A stretch of 64,000 nt of DNA. It comes from Haloglomus litoreum (GTDB taxonomy: Archaea; Halobacteriota; Halobacteria; Halobacteriales; Haloarculaceae). Position numbers and translations under genes: made by a program. This document shows positions 25,340 to 34,400 of this stretch, one piece after another (within the stretch, counting starts at the first letter, position 1; each line of letters starts with the position of its first letter). The notes under the pieces are model-generated. The model was given only the letters and a program-made list of their open reading frames with translations, did not search any database and was not told the DNA's origin. Location: NCBI RefSeq assembly GCF_029338515.1, contig NZ_CP119988.1, positions 2,728,001 through 2,792,000 of the forward strand, read 5' to 3'.

Positions 25340-26287
25340 CTACGCGTCCCCGCGTAGCGCGTCGGCGACCTCGTCGGCCACCACGTCGACGGCCGCCCGG
25401 GCAGTGTCCAGCAGCTCCGTCATGCTGGCGAACCCGTGGATCATGTCGTCGTAGTGCTGGTGCTCGACATCGACGCCGGCCTCGGCGAGCCGGTCGGCGT
25501 ACGCGACCCCCTCGTCGCGCAGCGGGTCGAAGCCCGCCGTCACGACCGTCGCCGACGGGAGCCCGGCGAGGTCGCGCGCGAGCAGGGGCGCCGCGTACTC
25601 GTTGCGCGCGTGGAGCTCGCTCGGCAGCCACTTCTCGTAGAACCACTCGATGCTCCGGCGCTCGAGGAAGTAGCCCTCGGCGTTCTCCTCGTAGGAGTCG
25701 AAGTCGTGGATGACCGGCGAGGCCACGGCCGGGTAGATGAGCGACTGGTGGGCGATGTCGGGCCCGCCGCGGTCCCGCGACAGGAGCGACACGGCGGCCG
25801 CGAGGTTCCCGCCGGCGCTGTCGCCGCCGACGGCCACGCGCTCGGGGTCGCCGGAGACGTCGGCGGCGAACTCGCTGGCCCACTCCAGCGCCGCGTAGGC
25901 GTCCTCGAGTTGCGCCGGGAACGGGTGTTCGGGCGCGAGCCGGTAGTCCACCGAGAGGACGACGGCCTCCGCGCGGGCACACAGCGCCGACGTGACGTTC
26001 TCGTACTCGTCGAGGCCGCCGATCACCCAGCCGCCACCGTGGTAGTAGACGAGGACGGGGAACGGCCCCTCGCCCTCGGGTACGTACGCCCGGATGGGGA
26101 TGGGGCCCTCGGGGCCCTCGATGGCGAAGTCCGCGATGTCACCGACCTCGGTCGGCGCCATCTCTGCCGTCAGCCGCCGGAACTGCTCGCGCGCCACATC
26201 AGGCGTGACGCCGTACGTCGGCGGCGCGTTCTGTGCGTCGAGCTGTTCGAGGAGTGCCTTCGCCTGCGGGTGTGGCTCGTCGGGCAT
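25340..26287 (-). CDS. Alpha/beta hydrolase, HSL-family esterase
   Basis: A 315-residue esterase of the hormone-sensitive lipase group. The oxyanion motif is VYYHGGGWVIGG (HGGG), the nucleophile Ser is in VGGDSAGGNLAAAV, the acid is in TAGFDPLRDEGVAYA and the His is in YDDMIHGFASM. It hydrolyses short to medium chain esters in the cytosol. There is an unusually acidic surface. It starts MPDEPHPQAKALLEQLD, the usual cap helix beginning. Confidence 0.92.
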   Translation of the reverse strand: MPDEPHPQAKALLEQLDAQNAPPTYGVTPDVAREQFRRLTAEMAPTEVGDIADFAIEGPEGPIPIRAYVPEGEGPFPVLVYYHGGGWVIGGLDEYENVTSALCARAEAVVLSVDYRLAPEHPFPAQLEDAYAALEWASEFAADVSGDPERVAVGGDSAGGNLAAAVSLLSRDRGGPDIAHQSLIYPAVASPVIHDFDSYEENAEGYFLERRSIEWFYEKWLPSELHARNEYAAPLLARDLAGLPSATVVTAGFDPLRDEGVAYADRLAEAGVDVEHQHYDDMIHGFASMTELLDTARAAVDVVADEVADALRGDA

Positions 26288-26394
26288 GTGCAGGATGTCG
26301 GTTGACTAGGTATTCAAGATGGGGTCCGGGAACGGGTCATCGCCCGGGATGGGGACGCGACCGGCGGCGGTATCACCCCCCGGTTCGACGCCGG

Positions 26395-27654
26395 TCAGTC
26401 GTCCGCCTCGGCCACCGTCGCCGTGAACCCCACGTCGCGGAGCCGGTCGACCAGCGGCATCCCGATGCCCGACGCCGGCGTGAGGACGCCACCCTCGAGC
26501 GGCGAGTCGACCTCGTCGTGCAGGAGACACATCGCCGACTCCCCGAGCATCCGCGCGGTCCCGCCGTAGCCCGGGTCCAGGTCGACGCCGAACTCGGCCT
26601 CGACGGTGAACTCGCCGTCCGCGCCCGTCCCGCGCCCGATGACGCGGATGCTGAAGTGGCCCTTCTCCATCTGTCGCTCCGAGGGACCCTCGCCGGGGTC
26701 GGGGAACACGTACCGGCTGAGCCCCCGTCGGAGCGGCCCGACGGACATGGCGGCCCCGAACAGCCCGATACCGCCGGCGATGGCGCCCGAACTGGCCGCC
26801 CCGACCAGCGACCGGCCGGTGGGGATGACCTCGTTGCAGGTGAACTCGCGACTGTACGGGTAGTCCAGCAGCGCGTTGCTCCGCCGGACCACGCGCTCGT
26901 TGACGGCCGCCATCGGGGAGGGCGCGGTCCACTCCGAACTCAGGTCGTCCTTCCGGGCGAGGCGCTGCTCGCCACGGTCGGGGCCGTCGCGCTCGCCCGG
27001 CGGCGCCAGCGAGTACGGGTTCCGGAGCGTCTCCCGGGCGACCGGGTCCGACGAGGCCGCCTCGAACAGTTCCGTGAAACTCGCGAGCGTGCCGCCGCTC
27101 ACGCCGCCGCTCGCGCTCTCGACGAGGATGCGCACCCGCTCGCACGGCGCGCCGAACTCCTCGCGCGCGAACGTCTGGACCATCAGGGTCCCGATGTCCG
27201 CGGGCACGGAGTCGAACCCGCAACTGTTGACGATGCGCGTCTCGGCCGCGACCGCGTCGTCGTGGTACTCGTCGACAACCTCCCGGATCCAGTTCACCTC
27301 GCCCGTCAGGTCGCAGTAGTCCGTCCCCTCCTCGATACACGCCCCGACCAGCGGCGTCCCGTACTTCGTGTACGGCCCGACCGTGGTGGCGACGACCTGG
27401 GTGCGGCCCGCCATTTCGCGGAGGCTCTCGGGCTCGGTCGCATCGCCGAGCACGATGGGAATCTCGTCCCACGCGTCGGCCTCCGCGAGGATGTCGGCCT
27501 CGATGCCCTCGAGTTTCGCCTCGTTCCGGCCCCCGAGCGCCAGGTCGAGGTCCTCGGGCGGATACTGCCCGGCGAGGTACTCCGCGAGGAGGCGCCCCGC
27601 GACGCCGGTCGCTCCCCACACGACGATGTCGAACTCTCGGTCGCTGTCGGACAC
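26395..27654 (-). CDS. Saccharopine dehydrogenase family oxidoreductase
   Basis: A 419-residue protein. The N-terminal Rossmann domain starts FDIVVWGATGVAGRLLAEYL, with GGRNEAKLEGIE after the second strand. Middle motifs VVATTVGPYTKYGTPLV, DLTGEVNW and CGFDSVPADIG are shared with the saccharopine-dehydrogenase-like group, which includes the trans-acting enoyl reductases of mycobacterial lipid synthesis. True lysine metabolism is less likely because such proteins in haloarchaea usually have lipid or unknown roles. It is a single-gene unit. Confidence 0.85.
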   Translation of the reverse strand: MSDSDREFDIVVWGATGVAGRLLAEYLAGQYPPEDLDLALGGRNEAKLEGIEADILAEADAWDEIPIVLGDATEPESLREMAGRTQVVATTVGPYTKYGTPLVGACIEEGTDYCDLTGEVNWIREVVDEYHDDAVAAETRIVNSCGFDSVPADIGTLMVQTFAREEFGAPCERVRILVESASGGVSGGTLASFTELFEAASSDPVARETLRNPYSLAPPGERDGPDRGEQRLARKDDLSSEWTAPSPMAAVNERVVRRSNALLDYPYSREFTCNEVIPTGRSLVGAASSGAIAGGIGLFGAAMSVGPLRRGLSRYVFPDPGEGPSERQMEKGHFSIRVIGRGTGADGEFTVEAEFGVDLDPGYGGTARMLGESAMCLLHDEVDSPLEGGVLTPASGIGMPLVDRLRDVGFTATVAEADD

Positions 27655-27911
27655 GGTTATCGAGTGTCAGTTGAGCGCCCAGGGTCTAAACGGTCGGGTT
27701 CGGACGGGAAGGAACGGTGGCTCCCAGTGTCAGTTCGGGACGGTCGTCAGTCCGGACGAGGAACGACCGGCTCGCTCCAGCACCTCGATGAAGAATCACA
27801 ACTGCCACCTTTTTCAGATGCAATTTGTTTGCAGCCGGTATAGAATAAGAAATCAGACTTCAATATGGGAAGCTTAGATGTATCTAATCAATTTTAATTT
27901 TTGTAGAGATG

Positions 27912-28090
27912 TGGGGCCGGAGGGATTTGAACCCCCGATCGACTGATATCTCCGGTTGCGCCTCGGTTCTCCAGAGGGTCGTCACAGCGACGCGGTGATC
28001 AGCCGGCCGCTCGGTATATCAGTCTGGAGTCTCGTCACCGGGCGCGTGGCCTCTGGAGTCAGTCGCCATGCCTGGCTTGGCCACAGCCCC
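27912..28090 (-). tRNA. trnW: tRNA-Trp (anticodon CCA) with 105-nt intron
   Basis: The 5' exon is 28090-28053 (38 nt, GGGGCTG acceptor strand, ending in the anticodon loop CTCCAG). The intron is 28052-27948 and the 3' exon is 27947-27912 (36 nt). The acceptor 3' strand CGGCCCC pairs with GGGGCTG with one G-U, the discriminator is A, and no CCA tail is encoded. The T arm is GGGGG-TTCAAAT-CCCTC. A classic bulge-helix-bulge is visible: stem ACTGA/TCAGT, central helix CTCC/GGAG, bulges AGA and ATA. Cleavage after the second bulge base gives the exon ends stated. A split tRNA-Trp with a long intron is normal for haloarchaea. Confidence 0.95.
27948..28052 (-). ncRNA. Intron of tRNA-Trp with box C/D guide motifs
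   Basis: The intron holds two box C-like GTGACGA motifs (complement of 28032-28038 and 27979-27985) and CTGA motifs (complement of 28019-28022 and 27999-28002). Flanking CGGTGA/TCACCG can close a stem. Directly after the second GTGACGA is CCCTCTGGAG, which is complementary to the anticodon-loop and intron junction of the same precursor (CTCCAGAGG, 9 bases). In haloarchaea the intron guides 2'-O-methylation of C34 and U39 on its own pre-tRNA; the sequence here fits that. Confidence 0.8.
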
Positions 28091-28114
28091 TCGCCATCAC
28101 GTACCCCGGTTCCG

Positions 28115-28120
28115 TCTAAA
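28115..28120 (-). promoter_or_regulatory. TATA element of tRNA-Trp
   Basis: tctaaa (TTTAGA on the coding strand) is centred 28 bases before the tRNA 5' end, with CCGAAATC just upstream as a possible BRE. Confidence 0.5.
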
Positions 28121-28342
28121 GGGATTTCGGTTCCGTGGGAGCCGGCAGCGGGGTGGCGTGCGCCGCCTGGGGGAGTGGTCGAGCCGTTCCAGCCCGGCGA
28201 CTGCAGGCGCTGTGGGTGTTCGGTGCCGAACCGGTGGACCGGAGCGCTGTCCCCACCGACCGTGTCCCTGACGGGTGTCTCGACTCCGTTCGACCCCGGC
28301 TTCGGATAATGTTATCTCCTCACAAATCATAATAAATCCGAT

Positions 28343-28999
28343 ATGAGACAGCTATTGACGCTCACAGTGGTCCTGCTGATGGTCCTCGCGGGGTGTACGA
28401 CGGGGGGTGCGCCGGCCGACGGTGGCGCTGCGGCGGAGACGCCAGCCGGATCGGACCCCGGAGCGCCCGACGGGGAGCCAGCGGACGGTGGCTCGACGGC
28501 CGCGCCGGCCCCGTTGCTCGACGCTGAGGACGCGGCCTTCCGTTCGGCGGCCGATGCCGCACTGGCCGGCGCCGCGGCAGAGCCGGGAACCGGCGCGATC
28601 TACCTCGAGGTGGTCAACAGCGCCGGGACGGCCTACTACGGGACGTACAACCACACGGAACTGACCCTGGCCGAGGTCAACGCGAACGGGATGCTCGTCT
28701 TCAACAACGACGTGACGGCGCCGCACACCTTCGGCATCCACGACCCCTTCACGACGGGACCCCGGGCCTGTGTCGATGGCGTTGAGGACGAGAGCACCAG
28801 CGGGTACGACGTCTTCGGGTTCAGTCAGCGGGGCGCGCCCAACACCCTGAAGCCGTTCGACGACGCGCTGTGCAGCTTCGAGGTCACGGAGGAGAACGGG
28901 GTCTACACCGGTGTCGGGACCGCGCGGGCCCACTTCTACACCTACACCGACGGCTACCACGAGCGCGATATGCGGTTCGTCTTCGTCTACCGGGCGTGA
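28343..28999 (+). CDS. Secreted lipoprotein with Cys pair, unknown function
   Basis: A 218-residue protein starting MRQLLTLTVVLLMVLAGC: a Sec-type signal peptide with lipobox Cys at 18. A low-complexity Ala/Gly/Pro/acid linker of about 40 residues follows, and then a folded part with YLEVVNSAGTAYYGTYNHTE, two cysteines (PRACVDG and ALCSFEV) that could form a disulfide, and a C-terminal HERDMRFVFVYRA. It is probably a surface lipoprotein. The AT-rich promoter gataatgttat (28305-28315) suits a start near 28338. The upstream 28091-28342 holds no gene apart from the tRNA promoter and this promoter. Confidence 0.75.
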   Translation: MRQLLTLTVVLLMVLAGCTTGGAPADGGAAAETPAGSDPGAPDGEPADGGSTAAPAPLLDAEDAAFRSAADAALAGAAAEPGTGAIYLEVVNSAGTAYYGTYNHTELTLAEVNANGMLVFNNDVTAPHTFGIHDPFTTGPRACVDGVEDESTSGYDVFGFSQRGAPNTLKPFDDALCSFEVTEENGVYTGVGTARAHFYTYTDGYHERDMRFVFVYRA

Positions 29000-29171
29000 C
29001 GGACAGCGAGCGAGTGGCCCGCCGGTTCGACCCGCCGTCCGGACCGGGGCACCTGCCGAACTCGCCGGGACCCGGTTCGCCGTCGGCTCCCGGAGGTCGC
29101 CCATCCCCAGGGTCGCGCCGGGCGGGCGAGCGGGGTAGCGATTTTTCCACGCGGGGGGCCAACGTGCGATC

Positions 29172-29537
29172 GTGAGCCATCCGAGTGACGGGCCGAACCG
29201 AATCCCCGTGACCGTCCGGACGGGCGACTACGAGACGACGCTCCGCGTCGAGCGCGGGACCATCCTCCGAGATGCCCTGCTTGAGGCCGGTTTCGAGGTG
29301 TACGGGAGCGTCTCACGCGCCGCCAACTGCGGCGGGCGCGGGCTCTGTGGGACCTGCGGCGTCCGCTTCGAGGGGGACGCCGTACCCGAACCCACACACT
29401 GGCACGACCGCGCCGCCGCGCGCTTCGGCTACCCGCGGCTCTCCTGTCGGATTCCTGTCGACGAGCCGCTGACGGTCCGGGTCCCGGAGAAGGTGATGTG
29501 GGGCCAGTTGCTGCCGGGCGAGCGCGACGGGGAGTGA
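29172..29537 (+). CDS. Plant-type 2Fe-2S ferredoxin
   Basis: A 121-residue ferredoxin starting at GTG. The cluster ligands are in NCGGRGLCGTCGV (C58, C63, C66) and the fourth is the Cys of LSCRIPV near residue 95. The N-terminal half is a beta-grasp (IPVTVRTGDYETTLRVERGT). It acts as a cytosolic electron carrier. It lies 373 bases before the formate dehydrogenase genes on the same strand, with a short minus-strand gene in between, so it might be their electron partner. It differs from the dominant halobacterial ferredoxin, which carries an N-terminal acidic insert. Confidence 0.88.
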   Translation: MSHPSDGPNRIPVTVRTGDYETTLRVERGTILRDALLEAGFEVYGSVSRAANCGGRGLCGTCGVRFEGDAVPEPTHWHDRAAARFGYPRLSCRIPVDEPLTVRVPEKVMWGQLLPGERDGE

Positions 29538-29545
29538 GGGGCGCG

Positions 29546-29773
29546 TCAGTCCCGGTCCGTCTCGCTCCACGCGCAGTCCTGGCACTTGTAGCCCGTCACG
29601 AACTCCGTGACGCTGGGCATGTACCCCACGCTGATGACGTTCCCACCGCAGTCCGGACACTCCCGGTCGGCGTCCTCGATGGCCTCGGTGTCCATCGGCG
29701 ACTCCCCCTCGATGAGTTCGGCGAGCTTCGCCGGCGTCACCATCCGACCCTCCACGACGCGGTTCTCTGACAT
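29546..29773 (-). CDS. Small zinc-ribbon protein
   Basis: A 75-residue protein with one treble-clef/zinc-ribbon pair, ECPDCGGNVISVGY and GYKCQDCAWSETD. The first half is helical (PAKLAELIEGESPMD). The family is a haloarchaeal small zinc-binding group of unknown role. It is on the opposite strand between the ferredoxin and the FDH genes, with its stop eight bases from that of ferredoxin (convergent). Confidence 0.8.
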   Translation of the reverse strand: MSENRVVEGRMVTPAKLAELIEGESPMDTEAIEDADRECPDCGGNVISVGYMPSVTEFVTGYKCQDCAWSETDRD

Positions 29774-29909
29774 ACCCGGGGCGAGGACAGCCGTACCCGT
29801 AACCGTGTCCCTTCCGGCGACCGCCCGGAGCGCCCAGTGGGACGGACGGAACCCGAGGCGGGCGCCGGGGTGCCAACCCTTATCACGGTGACGGACGTGC
29901 TCTTGCGGA

Positions 29910-31490
29910 ATGACCGACGCCACCGAACGACTCGCCGTGACCGCGGGCCGGGACGGCGAACGGCGACTGCGCGCGGCACGCGAGGCGGCCCCCGAGGGCG
30001 TGGTGGTCGTCCCCGTCGGGTCGACGGGCGTGCCGGCCCTGGAGCCGCTGGCGCTGGCGACCCGCGACGGCGAGACGGCCATCCACGCGACCGCCGACGC
30101 CGAGCGGTGCGCGGAGATCGCGACCGAGTTCGACGGCGGTCGGCCGCACCTCCACGCGCACGCCGTCGTCGAGCACGAACCCGGGACGGACCGGCTGCCG
30201 ACCCCCGAGGAGGGGCCCCTCTCCGTCGGGCGGCGGCGCGTCCTCGGTCCCTGTGGCTGGACGCGGATCGACGATTTCGGGCCCGAGCGCCAGCCCTCGC
30301 TGCCGGCGGACCCCGGGGCGGTTCTCGGCCACGCCGAGCGCGTGGGGCTGCTCGGCCGCGGGCGTGGCGACGCCGCGCGCGACCGGCCCGTCGCCGAGGA
30401 CTGGCGGACCGCCCGCGACACCGAGGGCGATACCGTCGTCGTGGTGAACGGCAACGAGGCCGACGCGGCCGTCGCCGGGGACGAGTTGCTCCTCGCCTCG
30501 GCGCCGGCACACGTCCTCGCCGGCGCGTTCGCGGCCGCCAGGGTCGTCGACGCCCGGGACGTGGTGGTGTACGTCGGCGAGCACGACGACGACGCGGCCG
30601 AGCGGACCGCAGCGGCGGCCGACGCGCTCGCGCCCGAGGACGTGAGCGTGCAGGTGGTCACCGGGCCGGACACCTTCACGGCCGGCGAGCCGACCATGGC
30701 GCTGGAGGCACTGGAGGGGTCGGACCGCATCGAGGCCCGTCGCCGCCCTCCGGGGCCGGCCGAGTGGGGCCTGTACGGCCGGCCCACGGTGGTCCACACG
30801 CCGCGGACGCTGGCGCAACTGGTCGCTCTGCTCCGGGCGCCCGACGCCTTCGACACCGACGCGGGCGACCCCGGGACGCGGGTCGTGACGGCCACACCGC
30901 GCGGCCCCGGCGGTGACGCCGTCGCGCCCCCGGCGACGGTCGAACTCCCGACGGGCACATCGGTCGGGCGGGCGCTGGACGCGCTGGGCGCGCCCGACAG
31001 CGAGGACTCCCGCGACTTCCGACCGGACTGGGCCGTCGTCGGCGGGCGGTTCGGCGGCCTGCGGCGCGACCTCGACGTGCCCGCTGGCGCCCCGGCGCTC
31101 CTGGCGGCCGACTGCGGGACGGCGGGTGCCGTCGAGTCGTTCGCGGATGCGTGCGCCCTCGCGGCGGTCGGGCGCCGCGCGGCGTTCGCGCGCGAGGCGA
31201 ACTGCGGGCGCTGTGTGCCGTGTCGCGAGGGCTCGAAACAGCTACACGAGGGCCTTCGGGCGGTCTACGACGGCGACCACGACGAGGCCGGGCTGCGCGA
31301 ACTCCTCCGAGCCATGGGCGAGACGAGCCTCTGTGCGTTCGGTCGGGAGGCCGCACGGCCGGTCCGGACGGCACTGGACCGGTTCGCCGGTACGGTCCGG
31401 GCGCACGCCGACGGCGACTGCTCGGCCGGCGAATGCGATGACGGACCGCGTGACGAGGCCACCGAGGGGCCCGGAGGTGTCTGGGCGTGA
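29910..31490 (+). CDS. NuoF-like iron-sulfur subunit of formate dehydrogenase
   Basis: A 526-residue protein matching NuoF/FdhB in its C-terminus: the cluster ligands C432, C435 and C438 (NCGRCVPCREG) plus C475 (SLCAFGREA) form the N3 4Fe-4S site. The middle aligns with NuoF (TAGEPTMALEALEG, then GLYGRPTVVHTPRTL). The flavin/NADH parts are altered: GRGGAGFPTG is GRGRGDAARD at 150-159 and NADEGEPGT is NGNEADAA at 180-187. The first 110 residues may be a worn NuoE-like thioredoxin part. Its stop overlaps the GTG of the catalytic subunit (GTGA). Confidence 0.82.
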   Translation: MTDATERLAVTAGRDGERRLRAAREAAPEGVVVVPVGSTGVPALEPLALATRDGETAIHATADAERCAEIATEFDGGRPHLHAHAVVEHEPGTDRLPTPEEGPLSVGRRRVLGPCGWTRIDDFGPERQPSLPADPGAVLGHAERVGLLGRGRGDAARDRPVAEDWRTARDTEGDTVVVVNGNEADAAVAGDELLLASAPAHVLAGAFAAARVVDARDVVVYVGEHDDDAAERTAAAADALAPEDVSVQVVTGPDTFTAGEPTMALEALEGSDRIEARRRPPGPAEWGLYGRPTVVHTPRTLAQLVALLRAPDAFDTDAGDPGTRVVTATPRGPGGDAVAPPATVELPTGTSVGRALDALGAPDSEDSRDFRPDWAVVGGRFGGLRRDLDVPAGAPALLAADCGTAGAVESFADACALAAVGRRAAFAREANCGRCVPCREGSKQLHEGLRAVYDGDHDEAGLRELLRAMGETSLCAFGREAARPVRTALDRFAGTVRAHADGDCSAGECDDGPRDEATEGPGGVWA

Positions 31491-34400
31491 GCGCCGACGG
31501 CCAGCCGGACGACGGGGAAGCGGCCGACGGCGAGCGGGCACCCGACGGGCCCGACGAGGGCTTCCCGCGCGTCCCCGACCTGACGGACCCACGGCCCTCG
31601 ACGCCGCTGACGGAGGACTTCCGCACCGGAACGGCCAACGACCCGCCGCGGTACTCGGCGCGCGGCGCCGACCCGGACGACGGGATGGTGACCGTCACGG
31701 TCGACGGCGAGGCCGTGGCGGTCCCGGAGGGTGCGACCCTCCTCGATGCGGTCGAGGCCGCCGACGCGGGCGACGAGGTCCCGGCACTATGCCACTACGA
31801 CCGCGACACCGAGGCCGCCGAGGAGATCGGCCCGCGGACGACCTGCCGGACCTGCGTGGTGGAGACCGACGAGGGACTCGTACCCTCGTGTAGCCACCCC
31901 GCCGAGGACGGCGCGACCATCGGGACCGACACCCCGGACGCGGCCGAGGCGCGCTCGGTCAATCTCGACCTCGTCCTCTCGAACCACAACCTCCGCTGTA
32001 CGACCTGCGGGAAGAACGGGCGCTGCGAACTGCAGGACGCGGCCATCGAGGCCGACGTCGAGCACCCACGCTACGGCGTCATGGACGACCGCGGCGAGTA
32101 CGAACCCATCGACGACACCTCCGGCGTCATCCAGATCGACCGCAACAAGTGCATCCTCTGCAACCGTTGCGTCGAGGCCTGCAACGACGTGCAGGTCGAG
32201 GGCGTCCTGCGCGTCGAGGGCGGGGGCGCGGAGCGCCCCCAGGCGAGCGGCGAAGCCGCGAGCAAGGACGAGGACGGCGAGCCACGCATCGGCTTCATGA
32301 GCCAGGCCGAGACGATGGCTGACTCGACCTGCGTCTCCTGTGGCCACTGCGCGACGGTCTGCCCGACCGGCTCGCTCGTCGAGAGCGACTACACCGACGC
32401 GACCACCCTGCCGATTCCGGGCTTCACGCAGAAGAACTCGGTCGGCGAGGTGCTGGAGGCCGAGCCCGTGGCGACCGCCGACCGGCCGGACGCGGGCGGC
32501 GGGATGGGCGGTGACGGAGCGGCCGCGGCCATCGACGAGGACCTGTCCGGCGTCGCCCGGTTCATGGCGAAGGCGAAACGGAAGGCCCGGCAGGCCGCCC
32601 GGAGCGCGGGCGAGCGAGCCTTCCTCGAGGGCGAACACGCCGCCGAGGCCGTCGCCGCGAGGACCCTTTCCGAGGGGCGACTGTTCGACATCGCCAGCGG
32701 CGTGGCCCGGTGGCGCTCGCGCGACATCGAGACGACCGAGACGACCTGCGGTTACTGCGCGGTGGGCTGTCGCTTCGAGGTCCACAGCAAGGACGACGAC
32801 ATCAAGGCCGTCCGGCCGACCGACCCGGACCACGCGCCGGCCAACGACTTCTCGACCTGCGTCAAGGGGAAGTTCGGCTACGAGTTCGTCGGCAGCGACG
32901 ACCGCCTCACGTCGCCACTGGTACGCGACGAGGAGGCCGGCCCCGACACGCCCGGTCCGGACGGGTTCCGGGCGGTCTCGTGGGAGACGGCCATCGAGCG
33001 CGTGGCCGACGGCCTCCGCGACATCAAGCGCGAGCACGGGCCCGAGGCCCTGTCGGCGTTCGCCTCCTCGAAGTGCACCAACGAGGAGGATTACCTGCTC
33101 CAGAAGTTCGCCCGGGCGGTACTGAAGACGCCGAACGTCGACAACTGCGCGCGGCTCTGTCACTCCTCGACGGTCGCGGCGCTCCTCCAGACGGTCGGCT
33201 ACGGCGCGATGAGCAACTCCATCGACGACGTGGCGAACACGGACTGCTACCTCATCACCGGGTCGAACACGACCGAGTCGCACCCGGTGCTGGCCACTCG
33301 CATCAAGCGGAACGTCCGCGACGGCGCGACGCTCCACGTCTACGACCCGCGGAGGACCGGCATCGCCGAGCACGCAGACCAGTACACCCGCACCCGGCCT
33401 GGCTACGACATCGCGTGGCTCAACGGCCTCACCCGCTACGTCATCGAGAACGACCTCTACGACGACGTGTTCGTCGACGAGCACGTCCGGAACTTCGAGG
33501 CGCTGCGCGAGAAGGTCGACCCGTTCACGCCCGCGGAGGTCGAACGGCTGGCGGGCGTCCCGCCAGAGGAGCTGGCCGAGACGGCCACGGCCATCGCCGC
33601 GGCCGACACCTGCGTCTTCGGCTGGGCGATGGGCCTGACCCAGCACGGCCACGGCACCCGGAACGTCCTCGCGGTCGCGAACCTCGCGCTCGTCACGGGC
33701 CACGTCGGGAAGCGCAACGCCGGCCTGAGCCCGTTCCGCGGCCACAACAACGTCCAGGGCGGGGGCGGCGACATGGGAACGCTCCCGAACAAGCTGCCGG
33801 GCTACCGGGACCCCACGGACCCCGAGGTGGCCGACGAGTTCGAGCGGGTGTGGGGCACCCGCCCGCCCGAGGCGGTCGGCCTGAAGGTGACCGAGACGTT
33901 CAGCGCCATCCACGAGGGCGACGTGAAGGGGCTGTACGTGATGGGCGAGAACCCCGCCCTCTCCGAGCCCGACATCCAGCACGCCGAGGAGGGGCTCTCG
34001 GAACTCGACTTCCTCGTCGTGCAGGACGTGTTCCTCACGGAGACGGCCGAGCACGCCGACGTGGTGCTGCCAGCGGCGTCGTTCGCCGAGAAGGACGGCA
34101 CCTTCACGAACACGGAACGGCGGGTCCAGCTGGTCGGTGAGGCCGTCTCCCCGCCGGGCGACGCGAAGCCCGACTGGCAGATTCTCCAGGTACTCGCGAG
34201 AGAGCTCGGACACGGCTGGGAGTACGAATCAACAGCCGAGATCATGGACGAGATAGCCGAGGTCGCGCCCATCTACGGCGGCATCTCGCACGACCGGCTC
34301 GACGCCGAGGGCGGCCTCCAGTGGCCCTGCACCGGCGAGACCGACCCCGGCACGCGCTTCCTCTACGAGGACGGCTTCAACTTCGAGGATGGGAAGGCCC

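Noticed and set aside
28143-28310. A second RNA gene next to tRNA-Trp
   Set aside because: Sequences such as gggagtggtcgagc look tRNA-like, but no closing acceptor stem or T arm is present.
31787-34213. 808-residue open frame on the minus strand
   Set aside because: It lies antisense to the formate dehydrogenase catalytic gene. The product is rich in Arg, Val and Leu without any motif, as expected for the mirror of a GC-rich gene.
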